This document shows positions 50,901-58,702 of a stretch of DNA of 64,000 bases, in pieces. Under the pieces are notes generated by a model. It did not search any database. It worked only from the letters and a program-made list of their open reading frames with translations, and was not told the DNA's origin. This DNA is from Proteiniborus sp. MB09-C3. GTDB lineage: Bacteria > Bacillota > Clostridia > Tissierellales > Proteiniboraceae. A program made the position numbers and the translations under genes. The stretch covers positions 558,001 through 622,000 of the forward strand of contig NZ_CP127161.1 of assembly GCF_030263895.1 (NCBI RefSeq), read 5' to 3'. Position 1 is the stretch's first letter; each line of letters starts with the position of its first letter.

Positions 50901-50928
50901 TATAGGATCAAATAATACAATTAAGCTT

Positions 50929-50966
50929 TAAAGGCATCTACATTTTAATAAGTAGATGCTTTTTCA
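50929..50966 (+). terminator. Intrinsic terminator of the glycerol operon
   Basis: AAGGCATCTAC pairs with GTAGATGCTTTTTC around a 10-base loop. Confidence 0.88.
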
Positions 50967-51072
50967 TATTTGCTTAAAACAGTTTAAGCTCAATATAGAT
51001 AACACGACAAAAATATACTGCTTTGGAATTATATTTGTTAAATAACATTGTGAGAGGGGAAATATAATAGAA

Positions 51073-51245
51073 AAATCTAGGTCTATAACATGGTTACTGA
51101 AAAAATCTGTTTTTTTTCGTTTGTCATTCTGAGACGCAGTCAAAGAATCTCATCTTTTCAATACATAAGAGATTCTTTTCTGATGCTCAGAATGACAGAA
51201 AAGAAATTTTTCAGTGGCTTCTTTATAACCTAGATTTTTTCTATT
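51073..51245. repeat. Palindromic GTCATTCTGA-type repeat, full copy
   Basis: Outer arms are AAAAATCTAGGT and ACCTAGATTTTT (approximate), then CTGAAAAAATCTG and ATTTTTCAGTGGC. The core is TTTGTCATTCTGAGACGCAGTC...GAATGACAGA with AGAATCTC/GAGATTCT. The order of the arms equals that at 32478-32662 although the outermost arms differ. It separates the glycerol operon from the metal operon. Confidence 0.75.
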
Positions 51246-51316
51246 AAAAACCAGAAAAAATCATTGATATCTGATATTGAAAACGGTTAAAAATTTTTAA
51301 ATATTTGGTTAAACTG

Positions 51317-51361
51317 TTGACAATAGATATAAATAAGAATATCATGTATATGTACATATAC
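51317..51361 (+). promoter_or_regulatory. Promoter with palindromic operator of the CobW/ArsR operon
   Basis: TTGACA (51317-51322), a 17-base spacer, TATCAT (51340-51345), and then a perfect 16-bp palindrome GTATATGTACATATAC (51346-51361) that covers the expected transcription start. ArsR repressors bind such imperfect or perfect palindromes at promoters, and an ArsR gene is second in this operon. The spacing suggests repression released by a metal or metalloid. Confidence 0.65.
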
Positions 51362-51431
51362 CCATATGGATATATTAGCTTATGACTTCTGTTAAAAATG
51401 TAGAACCTTGAATATTAGGGAGGGATTTAGG

Positions 51432-52364
51432 ATGATAAATAAAACAAAGCTATATTTGTTTACAGGGTTTCTAGGAGCAGGAAAGACTACTTTTTTAACC
51501 AGTATACTTAATGAACTATCAGACAGAAAAGTAGGAGTTATAATGAATGAATTTGGAAAGGTCGGCATAGATGGAGCTATTATTAAAAAGGATGATTTAG
51601 AGCTTATAGAAATAAATAGAGGCTCAATATTTTGTTCATGCTTACAGCTTTCATTCGTATCTGCACTTATAGAAATGGCAGAGCGTAATATGGAATATGT
51701 TTTTGTTGAAAGCTCTGGATTAGCAGACCCATCAAATATAGGGGAGTTTCTAGAGGTTGTAGAGGTTGCAAAAGGAGATGTTTATGAGTATAGTGGAGCT
51801 ATTTGTGTAGTAGATGGAGTAAATTTTCTTGAGCAAATTGAGGATATAGAAACAGTAGAAAGACAGCTTAAGTTCTGCAATCTTGTAATCATAAGTAAGG
51901 TAGATTTAATAAACAAGGAAATTTTAGATAAGGTTATAGATAAAATTAAAGAAATAAACCATAAGGTAGAGATTCAAAAAGCCACACATGGAAAATTAGG
52001 TTACAATATATTAGAAAAGAACCTTATGGAAAATGCTTGGGTAGGTACAGAAGAAACTACTAATTCACCTGAGAATAAGCCAAAAACTTTAACTTTGACG
52101 TATGATGGCGAAATAACTAAAGAAAGTCTTATTCAATTCTTAAATATTATTAAAAAAGATAGTTATAGAATTAAAGGCTTCTTTAAGCTTGAAGATGGAT
52201 GGAATCAAGTTGATGTAGTCAATAGGAGAATAGATTTTAAACATACTGATAAGGAAGAGTCTAGCTCTCAATTAGTCATAATATCTAAAATAGGACCTCA
52301 AATAATTAAACCAATATTCAATGCTTGGGAAGAAATAGTAGGCAGAGAAATGAAACTAAGATAG
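51432..52364 (+). CDS. CobW/G3E-family GTPase (metallochaperone-like)
   Basis: This is a 310-aa G3E GTPase. Walker A is FTGFLGAGKTTFL near residues 7-19, the switch region has MNEFGKVGIDGAII, the E-x-x-G motif lies in VFVESSGLADP, and the guanine motif is SKVDL. Zinc-handling members (ZNG1-type) have GCICC; this protein has only IFCSCLQ. Two of the three cysteines are present, so the metal specificity may differ. The C-terminal CobW domain (about 215-305) is intact. It probably delivers or withholds a metal. ATG 51432 is chosen with GGGAGGG upstream. It shares an operon with ArsR and the permease. Confidence 0.9.
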   Translation: MINKTKLYLFTGFLGAGKTTFLTSILNELSDRKVGVIMNEFGKVGIDGAIIKKDDLELIEINRGSIFCSCLQLSFVSALIEMAERNMEYVFVESSGLADPSNIGEFLEVVEVAKGDVYEYSGAICVVDGVNFLEQIEDIETVERQLKFCNLVIISKVDLINKEILDKVIDKIKEINHKVEIQKATHGKLGYNILEKNLMENAWVGTEETTNSPENKPKTLTLTYDGEITKESLIQFLNIIKKDSYRIKGFFKLEDGWNQVDVVNRRIDFKHTDKEESSSQLVIISKIGPQIIKPIFNAWEEIVGREMKLR

Positions 52365-52375
52365 GAAGTGATGGT

Positions 52376-52717
52376 TTGAATAATCTAATAAATTTCTTCA
52401 AAATACTTTCAGATGACACGAGATTAAGAATACTAGTTCTTTTGTATCACAAAAAACTTTGTGTCTGTCAGATGTGTGGCATAATGGAAGAATCACAGCC
52501 AAAGGTGTCTAAACATCTTGGAAAGCTTAGAGATATGGGATTTGTCAAGGATGAACGTCAAGAACAATTTGTATTTTATGACTTAAATCTTCAGGATGAA
52601 GCTTTAAAAGAAATATTGAAAAGGATTGTAGACAACAAAGATAATTATCCAATCTTGGAAGCTGATATAGAGAAAATTAAAGGTGTAGAGAAATATCTTG
52701 AAACATGTAAAGGCTAG
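52376..52717 (+). CDS. ArsR-family metalloregulator
   Basis: This is a 113-aa winged-helix repressor. The metal-binding cysteines CVCQMC lie near residues 33-38 (in KLCVCQMCGIMEESQPKVSKHLGKLRDMGFV), the position of the arsenite/antimonite-binding site of ArsR. The DNA-recognition helix is SQPKVSKHLGKL. Its start is TTG 52376 with AGGAAGTG upstream; the longer frame that begins inside the GTPase gene is not used. The likely operator is the palindrome at the promoter, 51346-51361. As(III), Sb(III) or another thiophilic metal should release it. Confidence 0.9.
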   Translation: MNNLINFFKILSDDTRLRILVLLYHKKLCVCQMCGIMEESQPKVSKHLGKLRDMGFVKDERQEQFVFYDLNLQDEALKEILKRIVDNKDNYPILEADIEKIKGVEKYLETCKG

Positions 52718-52729
52718 GAGATGATTTTT

Positions 52730-53737
52730 ATGCATCAGATTTTTACAGTATTAAATGATCAATTGTTAAAAATGAAATGGCTCTGGGAGCTGATCCGTAT
52801 ACTTGTAGAAAAGGTATTTGGTTTGTCTATAAATGATAGGCTAGGCGGAAGCATACATTTTTTCATATATGACACAATTAAAATTTTTATACTATTATCA
52901 GTGCTAATTTTTGCTATATCGTATATTCAAAGCTATTTTCCACCAGAAAGAACGAAAAAAATTCTTGGTGGCATAAAAGGTGTAAAAGGAAATATACTAG
53001 GAGCGTTGTTAGGAACTGTAACTCCATTTTGCAGCTGTTCGAGCATACCTATTTTCATAGGATTTACATCAGCAGGACTCCCTTTAGGAGTTACATTCTC
53101 CTTTCTTATATCTTCTCCACTTGTTGATTTAGCTTCCTTTTTATTGTTAGTTTCATTTTTTGGCGCAAAGATTGCAATTGCTTATGTTGCTGTAGGGTTA
53201 ATACTTGCAGTAGTAGGGGGAACTATCATTGATAAGCTAAATATGTATGAATATATTGAAGACTATGTATTGGGAGCAAAAAGCGTAGATACTGAAATTA
53301 CGGAGATAAGCTGTGGAGAGCGAATATCATTTTCTAAAGATCAAGTTAGGGACATTATAAAAAAAGTGTGGATATATATATTAATCGGAGTAGGTATAGG
53401 AGCAGCTATTCATAACTGGATTCCTCAATCAGTAATAGAAAATATTATAGGTAATAACAATCCATTTTCTGTTCTACTAGCCACAATTATTGGAGTTCCA
53501 ATTTATGCTGATATATTTGGCACTATTCCTATAGCAGAAGCATTAGTCGGGAAAGGTGTAGGAATAGGTACGGTCTTAGCTTTTATGATGGGAGTAACTA
53601 CTCTTTCTCTCCCTTCTATGATTATGTTAAGTAAAGTAGTAAAACCCAAATTATTAGCAATATTCATAGCTGTAGTAACAATAGGGATTATCATTATTGG
53701 ATATGTATTTAATGCATTCTCATATGTTTTTGTTTAA
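52730..53737 (+). CDS. ArsP-type (UPF0718) permease
   Basis: This is a 335-aa membrane protein with about eight helices. TPFCSCSSIPIFIGFTSAGLPLGVTFSFLISSPLVD near residues 102-137 is the hallmark of the ArsP_1 family. These transporters export trivalent organoarsenicals, and others may move zinc or copper. The second half repeats the motif in a weak form (GVPIYADIFGTIPIAEAL). The three nearby cysteines (FCSCS) and C at about 195 (EISCGE) are the candidate metal contacts. ATG 52730 follows GGAGATGA. The thioredoxin-like gene follows 20 bases later. Confidence 0.9.
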   Translation: MHQIFTVLNDQLLKMKWLWELIRILVEKVFGLSINDRLGGSIHFFIYDTIKIFILLSVLIFAISYIQSYFPPERTKKILGGIKGVKGNILGALLGTVTPFCSCSSIPIFIGFTSAGLPLGVTFSFLISSPLVDLASFLLLVSFFGAKIAIAYVAVGLILAVVGGTIIDKLNMYEYIEDYVLGAKSVDTEITEISCGERISFSKDQVRDIIKKVWIYILIGVGIGAAIHNWIPQSVIENIIGNNNPFSVLLATIIGVPIYADIFGTIPIAEALVGKGVGIGTVLAFMMGVTTLSLPSMIMLSKVVKPKLLAIFIAVVTIGIIIIGYVFNAFSYVFV

Positions 53738-53757
53738 ACCTTGGAGGTGTAATATAT

Positions 53758-53988
53758 ATGATAATTAGAATTTTAGGTACTGGATGCTCAAAATGCGATA
53801 AATTAGAGAAAAATGCAAAGAAAGCAGTAAAAGAATTAGGAATAGATGCTATTATTGAAAAGGTATCAGATCTTAAGGAAATGGTGGCTTATGGTGTTAT
53901 GGAACTACCTGCTCTTGTAATTGATGACGAAATTAAGTCGAAGGGAAAGGTATTATCTTCAGATGAAATAAAAAAATACTTAAGATGA
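53758..53988 (+). CDS. Thioredoxin/glutaredoxin-like protein (TM0996/MTH895 family)
   Basis: This is a 76-aa redox protein. The active site C10-x-x-C13 is in LGTGCSKCDKLE. The cis-proline motif MELPALVIDDEI near residue 47 completes the thioredoxin fold. This small type often accompanies ArsR/ArsP operons, and probably reduces the arsenical or the cysteines of the transporter. It is the fourth gene of the operon. The stop codon overlaps the next possible ATG by four bases. Confidence 0.93.
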   Translation: MIIRILGTGCSKCDKLEKNAKKAVKELGIDAIIEKVSDLKEMVAYGVMELPALVIDDEIKSKGKVLSSDEIKKYLR

Positions 53989-54005
53989 GTAAGGGCAGTG
54001 ATGAT

Positions 54006-54929
54006 ATGATGTGGGGAGATAAAAGATATCGATCATTTAACTATGAAATGAAAAAAACATTTAAGTCTAAGGTAATAAAGCTGTCCTTAGATGGTGGATT
54101 CACTTGTCCCAATAGGGATGGAACTTTAGGCAAAAGAGGCTGTATATTTTGTGGAGAAGAAGGCTCAGGAGAGTTTGCCGCTTCTCGGTGTTTAGATATC
54201 AGAGAGCAGATTGAGAGCCAAAAAAAGCTTTTATCGAAAAAGTGGGATACCGGAAAGTATATTGCCTATTTTCAGAACTTTACCAATACCTATTCTACCT
54301 ATGAAGACCTGAAACAAAAATACTATTCTGCCATATCTCAAGAAGGAGTAGTAGGTCTAGCTATAGCTACAAGACCAGATTGCTTGTCTGAAAATGTAAT
54401 GGATTTATTAGAAGAGATTAATAAAAAGACTTTCTTTTGGGTTGAGCTTGGACTACAAACTATACATGAGAGAACGGCTAAGTTTATTAGAAGAGGCTAC
54501 TCTTTAGATTGCTACGATGAAGCTGTCAGGCAGCTTAATAAAAGAAACATAAAAGTAGCTACTCATCTGATATTTGGATTACCTAATGAGTCAAGAGAAG
54601 ATATATTATCTTCCGTAAAGTACGTAGCTGCTACGAATACCTGGGGTGTAAAATTTCATCTACTTTATATACAAAAAGGCACAGACCTCTATGAAAGCTT
54701 TAAAAAATCGCCCTTTCACATATTATCTAAAGAGGAGTATATATCTTTAATTGTAGATGGCATAGAGTACCTACCTCCAGACATGGTTATCCATAGACTA
54801 ACTGGTGATGGAAAGAGAACTTTATTGGTGGAGCCACTATGGAGCTTAGATAAGCTTAGAGTATTGTCCGAGATTGATATGGAGCTCAGAAGGAGAGACA
54901 GCTATCAGGGAATAAAGAAAGTATATTAA
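54006..54929 (+). CDS. TIGR01212-family radical SAM protein (YtqA-like)
   Basis: This is a 307-aa radical SAM protein of the YtqA (TIGR01212) type. The cluster cysteines are in FTCPNRDGTLGKRGCIFC; the first cysteine stands before an insertion of 12 residues, which is characteristic. It also has FQNFTNTYSTYEDLK, IATRPDCLSENV and LGLQTIHERTAKFIRRGYS, and the C-terminal DMVIHRLTGDGKRTLLVEPLWS. The family is distantly related to Elp3 and is of unknown function, perhaps RNA modification. ATG 54006 or 54009 is preferred; 53985 is possible and would overlap the thioredoxin-like gene by four bases. Confidence 0.93.
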   Translation: MMWGDKRYRSFNYEMKKTFKSKVIKLSLDGGFTCPNRDGTLGKRGCIFCGEEGSGEFAASRCLDIREQIESQKKLLSKKWDTGKYIAYFQNFTNTYSTYEDLKQKYYSAISQEGVVGLAIATRPDCLSENVMDLLEEINKKTFFWVELGLQTIHERTAKFIRRGYSLDCYDEAVRQLNKRNIKVATHLIFGLPNESREDILSSVKYVAATNTWGVKFHLLYIQKGTDLYESFKKSPFHILSKEEYISLIVDGIEYLPPDMVIHRLTGDGKRTLLVEPLWSLDKLRVLSEIDMELRRRDSYQGIKKVY

Positions 54930-54966
54930 AGCTTTCATATAAACATAAAGCTAATACGTCTATGCG

Positions 54967-55003
54967 AAAAACAGCTTGATTAATATTACAGGCTGTTTTT
55001 TTA
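54967..55003 (+). terminator. Intrinsic terminator after the YtqA-like gene
   Basis: AAAACAGC pairs with GCTGTTTT, followed by a T-run. Confidence 0.85.
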
Positions 55004-55155
55004 TAGCCTGTAATTGTGAACAAAAAATAATATTTCGACACACGAATAATATTAAAGGGATTTTTAGTAATATGTAGAATAATTGAGAATACCGTATAAA
55101 GAATAATATAGAATCTTTGTATGTAAATTAGAGTAGAAATTATTGGGGTGGTGAG

Positions 55156-56433
55156 ATGGAAAAAAAGAATGGGCTTGCAAATATAATTGAGAATTTGAAA
55201 CTTAAATATTTGTCTCTATGGTGGAAAGCTAGTACTGCTTTTTATTTCTTTGAGAAAGAAATTAAGCTTACAGAAAAGTTAAGAAATGAAAGAAAAATAG
55301 AGGATTATAGAAAAAGGCTTTTTAATGAACTTCACAAGATGCCAGAGGAAGAGAATAAAATCAAGGAATGGAATAATAGAATCTTTTCCTTGATAAAAGA
55401 TATAGAAGTTGGAATTACTGGAGAAGAAGAGAGCTACATTGATTTTTTCGTGGAAAAAGGCTATTCATTAATTACTGAGGAGTTTATTAAAGAGGTTAGA
55501 AGCTTTGATACTGATATGGATGTTTATGATATATTTCAAGCTATTAGAAACGTATGGATTATGAATAGCATACAGGTATTTTTTAATATGGAAGTGAAAT
55601 TGACACCCTCAATTTTTTCATATAGCATGCTATATCCCTATAGTGATAACTATTTAGATGATATAGAGGTAACAGCTAAAGATAAGATTAGTTTTAATAA
55701 TAAATTTAGAAGATGGTTGTTTGGAGAAGAAGCGGAGATTTCAAATACAAATGAAGAGAAGGTATATCAGCTTGTTAAAAAAATTGAGGCAGAATTTCCT
55801 AGAGAGATATATAATCAGGTTTTTGAAAGCTTATTGGCTATCCATAAAGGTCAAGAGAAAAGCCTTATTCAGCAGAGAGGAGAAAGTATTCCCTATGAAA
55901 GAGATATAATCGGTATTAGTTTTGAAAAAGGAGGGACATCAGTATTAGCTGATGGCTATCTTGTAAAAGGAGAGCTATCGGCAGAGGAAGCAGATTTTAT
56001 GTTTGGATATGGTGTATTTCTACAGATTATAGATGATCTTCAGGATATAGAGGAAGATTTAAGCAATGGACACATGACTATACTTTCACAGATTGCTCAG
56101 AAGTGGCCCTTAGACAATTTGATTAATAAATTACTATGGTTTATTGAAAAAACTATAAATAATGCCAAGTCTTTCTCATCAAAAGATTCTATGAAGCTAA
56201 AAAAAGTCATAAAAAAAAGCTGCATTATCATGATTTTTGAAGCAATATCTAAAAATAGAAAAAGATTTAGTAAGAAATATATTAAAGAGCTGGAAAAATA
56301 CTCAATACTCAGATTTTCATATTACAAAAAATTAAAGAGACGATTTCAAAAGGAATTTTCATCACAGGATATTTTGCATATCTGCACTGTACTGAGTAAG
56401 GGATACGACTCTAAAAAAGAAGAGGTGATTTAG
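55156..56433 (+). CDS. Class I terpenoid-synthase-fold protein (isoprenoid enzyme candidate)
   Basis: This is a 425-aa, all-helical protein. Two aspartate-rich motifs lie in the positions used by class I isoprenoid enzymes: YSDNYLDD (D164, D168, D169) and IIDDLQDIEED (D293, D294, D297). The second is a perfect DDxxD. The first deviates as DxxxDD. Both may bind Mg-diphosphate. The N-terminal 110 residues are an unusual lead domain with charged helices, and the C-terminus is basic. It is therefore not a standard polyprenyl diphosphate synthase (about 300 aa). It could be a terpene cyclase or a prenyl transferase. ATG 55156 follows GGGGTGGTGA. The next gene starts directly after its stop. Confidence 0.75.
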   Translation: MEKKNGLANIIENLKLKYLSLWWKASTAFYFFEKEIKLTEKLRNERKIEDYRKRLFNELHKMPEEENKIKEWNNRIFSLIKDIEVGITGEEESYIDFFVEKGYSLITEEFIKEVRSFDTDMDVYDIFQAIRNVWIMNSIQVFFNMEVKLTPSIFSYSMLYPYSDNYLDDIEVTAKDKISFNNKFRRWLFGEEAEISNTNEEKVYQLVKKIEAEFPREIYNQVFESLLAIHKGQEKSLIQQRGESIPYERDIIGISFEKGGTSVLADGYLVKGELSAEEADFMFGYGVFLQIIDDLQDIEEDLSNGHMTILSQIAQKWPLDNLINKLLWFIEKTINNAKSFSSKDSMKLKKVIKKSCIIMIFEAISKNRKRFSKKYIKELEKYSILRFSYYKKLKRRFQKEFSSQDILHICTVLSKGYDSKKEEVI

Positions 56434-57285
56434 TTGATAACTTATAAAAGGTGTACAGAGGTAAATGAAGATATTATATTTCAGGCTTTTAAAACTGGAT
56501 TTTCAGATTATATCATAAAGATTGAGATATCAAAGGAATTCTTTATTAAACGCTTTTTTGGACCAGAAGGAAATAGCTTAAAGCATTCTGTTATCGCTCT
56601 TGATGGAGATATGCCAGTAGGACTCAACTTAGGTGGAATCAAAGTATATGAAGGAATAAAAACACTTAGATGCGGGGCTCTTTGTATTCATCCAGACTAT
56701 AGGGGTACTGAGGTTGGAAAACAGCTCTTTGAGCTTCATAGGGTGATAGCTTTAGAGAATAGCTGTAAACAGATGTTTTTAGAGGTTATAGTAGGCAATG
56801 ACAGGGCAATTAATTTTTATAAGAAAAAGGGCTATGAAAAGGTATATGGTATAGCATACTACTCTCATAGTAACCCTTCAGAGATTAAAGCCGCTTTACC
56901 AAATAGTTTAAGAGTTGAGAAAGTAGATATGAATATTTTAAGAACCTTAGGTCATGAAATACAGGACATACATATAAATTGGCAGAATGACTTTGATTAT
57001 ATCAGTCAAATTGACGGTCAAGTGCACTATGGAGTATTTAAGGATGAGAAGCTAATAGGAGGACTAAGTATTCATCCTAAAGGAAAGATTAGTTTTTTGT
57101 GGATTAATCCAGAGATTCGCTATCATGGTATAGGTCAGGGTATTATAAATTATGCTGTAAAAGAGCTTAATATAGAGAAGCTGGCGATAAATTTTTCTAA
57201 TAATGCGAGCCTTTTTGGTTTTGTAAAACATCTGAATTTTGCTAAGGATGCTATCTCACAGTATGAAATGTATCATATTCTATAG
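56434..57285 (+). CDS. Two-domain GNAT acetyltransferase
   Basis: This is a 283-aa protein with two GNAT folds in series. The first has ALCIHPDYRGTEVGKQLFELH (residues 87-107) with a changed acetyl-CoA loop, and IVGNDRAINFYKKKGYEKV. The second, from about residue 165, has SFLWINPEIRYHGIGQGIINYAVKEL, a canonical R-x-x-G-x-G/A loop variant (RYHGIGQG), and NNASLFGFVKHLNF. TTG 56434 is the start, one base after the stop of the terpenoid-synthase-like gene, with AAGAGGTGA as ribosome binding site. The coupling suggests that the two act on the same product. Confidence 0.85.
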   Translation: MITYKRCTEVNEDIIFQAFKTGFSDYIIKIEISKEFFIKRFFGPEGNSLKHSVIALDGDMPVGLNLGGIKVYEGIKTLRCGALCIHPDYRGTEVGKQLFELHRVIALENSCKQMFLEVIVGNDRAINFYKKKGYEKVYGIAYYSHSNPSEIKAALPNSLRVEKVDMNILRTLGHEIQDIHINWQNDFDYISQIDGQVHYGVFKDEKLIGGLSIHPKGKISFLWINPEIRYHGIGQGIINYAVKELNIEKLAINFSNNASLFGFVKHLNFAKDAISQYEMYHIL

Positions 57286-57355
57286 AATACAGAAAGTATG
57301 AATTAGATTGACTTTTATATTAAAAAATATTAATTGTTCATGGGGGAACTACAAT

Positions 57356-57880
57356 ATGAGAATTGAAACAGAAAGACTATATTTACGTCATTTTGATATG
57401 GAAAAGGACTTGAAAGCCTATGCTGATATCATGGGAGAAAATGAAGTTGGAAAATGGCTCCCAAAAGGAGAGGGACATACAATAGAAGAGACAGAACGGT
57501 TTATGAATTATATATTGAAGCATTGGGAGAAATATAACTATGGCATATGGGCTGTTGTTGACAAGGAAACTGATTGTTTATTAGGCCATTGTGGGCTGAA
57601 CTTCATAAGAGATCTTTCAGAAACAGAGGTTTTATATGCATTCGGCAGACATGCCAGAGGAAAAGGATATGCTACAGAAGCAGCAAAGGCATCTCTTAAG
57701 TATGCATTTGAGAAACTGGATTTTGATCATATAATAGCTCTTGCCAAGCCATTAAATAAAGCTTCAATTAATGTAATAGAGAAATTAGGACTTAAATTCG
57801 TAAAAGATATGGAGTTATTTGATATGGAGGTAAAATATTTTAATATTACCAGAGAGGAATATGAGAGCATTAAAAAATAA
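57356..57880 (+). CDS. GNAT acetyltransferase (RimJ/RimL type)
   Basis: This is a 174-aa acetyltransferase of the RimJ/RimL class: MRIETERLYLRHFDMEKDLKAYADIM at the start, HCGLNFIRDLSETEVLYAFGRHARGKGYATEAAKASLKYAFE around the acetyl-CoA loop (R-x-x-G-K-G-Y-A-T-E-A), and NKASINVIEKLGLKFVKDMEL at the end. The substrate is unknown. ATG 57356 follows GGGGGA; a longer frame lacks a ribosome binding site. The gene is followed by a dispersed repeat. Confidence 0.9.
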   Translation: MRIETERLYLRHFDMEKDLKAYADIMGENEVGKWLPKGEGHTIEETERFMNYILKHWEKYNYGIWAVVDKETDCLLGHCGLNFIRDLSETEVLYAFGRHARGKGYATEAAKASLKYAFEKLDFDHIIALAKPLNKASINVIEKLGLKFVKDMELFDMEVKYFNITREEYESIKK

Positions 57881-57990
57881 ATCCTATAACAGTAAACAAA
57901 CTTTCAGAAATTACTTATACTTTGAGTTTTTGTTCTAATAATATTTATTTGCATTTTCAAGAGCCTTCAATTAAGAGGGTTCTTTTTTAT

Positions 57991-58102
57991 GACCTAACCC
58001 GATTTTCCGAGCGTTTTTGTCGGAAAATCGCTGGTAGGTCAAACGCAACGAGCACCAAATTTATGAAGGGTAGCGAGCAAATAAATTTGTGTTGCGAGAC
58101 TG
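57991..58102 (-). repeat. Dispersed noncoding repeat, short copy (inverted)
   Basis: This is the reverse complement of the ends and middle of the 19762-20022 repeat, without the inserted modules. It contains CGATTTTCCGA and TCGGAAAATCG (58000-58030), flanked by GACCTAACC and GGTAGGTC. It also has CGCAACGAGCACCAAATTTAT with ATAAATTTGTGTTGCG. Two strong hairpins are thus expected. It lies between the acetyltransferase gene and the sigma factor gene. Confidence 0.82.
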
Positions 58103-58174
58103 CGGAAAAAAATTCAAATTAGAATGAACTTTTTCCATAGTGATATACTCTTATATATGAAAGAAGGTGCTAGA

Positions 58175-58702
58175 GTGGACACAGAATTACTAGTGAAAAG
58201 AGCAAAACAGGGAGACAAGGACGCGCTAGTTCAGCTAATTATGGATAAAAAGCAGGACTATTATAAATTAGCTTTTATATATATGAAAAATAAGGATGAC
58301 TCATTAGATGCAATGTCTGACATGATTGTAATTGTGCACGAAAAAATTCACCAGCTAAAAAAACCAGAGGCCTTTTATAGCTGGAGCAAAACTATTTTAG
58401 TAAATTGCTGTAAAAAGCTCTTAAAGGAAAAAAGTAAGCTGATTTCATTAGAAATTGTTGAGGAGCAAGGCTGTGAGAGTGAGTTGAAAATAAAGGAAGA
58501 TCAAATTATAGTAGAGGAGCATTTGTCAAAATTGAATGAAAGGCATCAAGAGGTCATCAGACTTAGATATTTTCTAGGTTTAGATTATCAGACTATATCA
58601 GATATCCTGAAAATACCTCTTGGGACAGTAAAATCACGTATTTCTATAGGTCTCAAAAATTTAAAGGAAAGCCTTGGAGGTGATAATTATGAAAGAAATT
58701 GA
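58175..58702 (+). CDS. ECF-type RNA polymerase sigma factor
   Basis: This is a 175-aa sigma-70 family protein with regions 2 and 4 only. Region 2 runs from LLVKRAKQGDKDALVQLIM to SWSKTILVNCCKKLLKE. Region 4 is LSKLNERHQEVIRLRYFLGLDYQTISDILKIPLGTVKSRISIGLKNLKESL, with the helix-turn-helix in TISDILKIPLGTVKSRI. GTG 58175 follows AAGAAGGTG; an in-frame ATG at 58157 is less well placed. The next gene overlaps by 14 bases and encodes the membrane-bound partner, which is the likely anti-sigma factor. Confidence 0.92.
   Translation: MDTELLVKRAKQGDKDALVQLIMDKKQDYYKLAFIYMKNKDDSLDAMSDMIVIVHEKIHQLKKPEAFYSWSKTILVNCCKKLLKEKSKLISLEIVEEQGCESELKIKEDQIIVEEHLSKLNERHQEVIRLRYFLGLDYQTISDILKIPLGTVKSRISIGLKNLKESLGGDNYERN

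Noticed and set aside
57922-58122. 66-codon frame before the sigma factor
   Set aside because: It runs through the dispersed repeat and its amino acid sequence is low-quality. The repeat explains the open frame.
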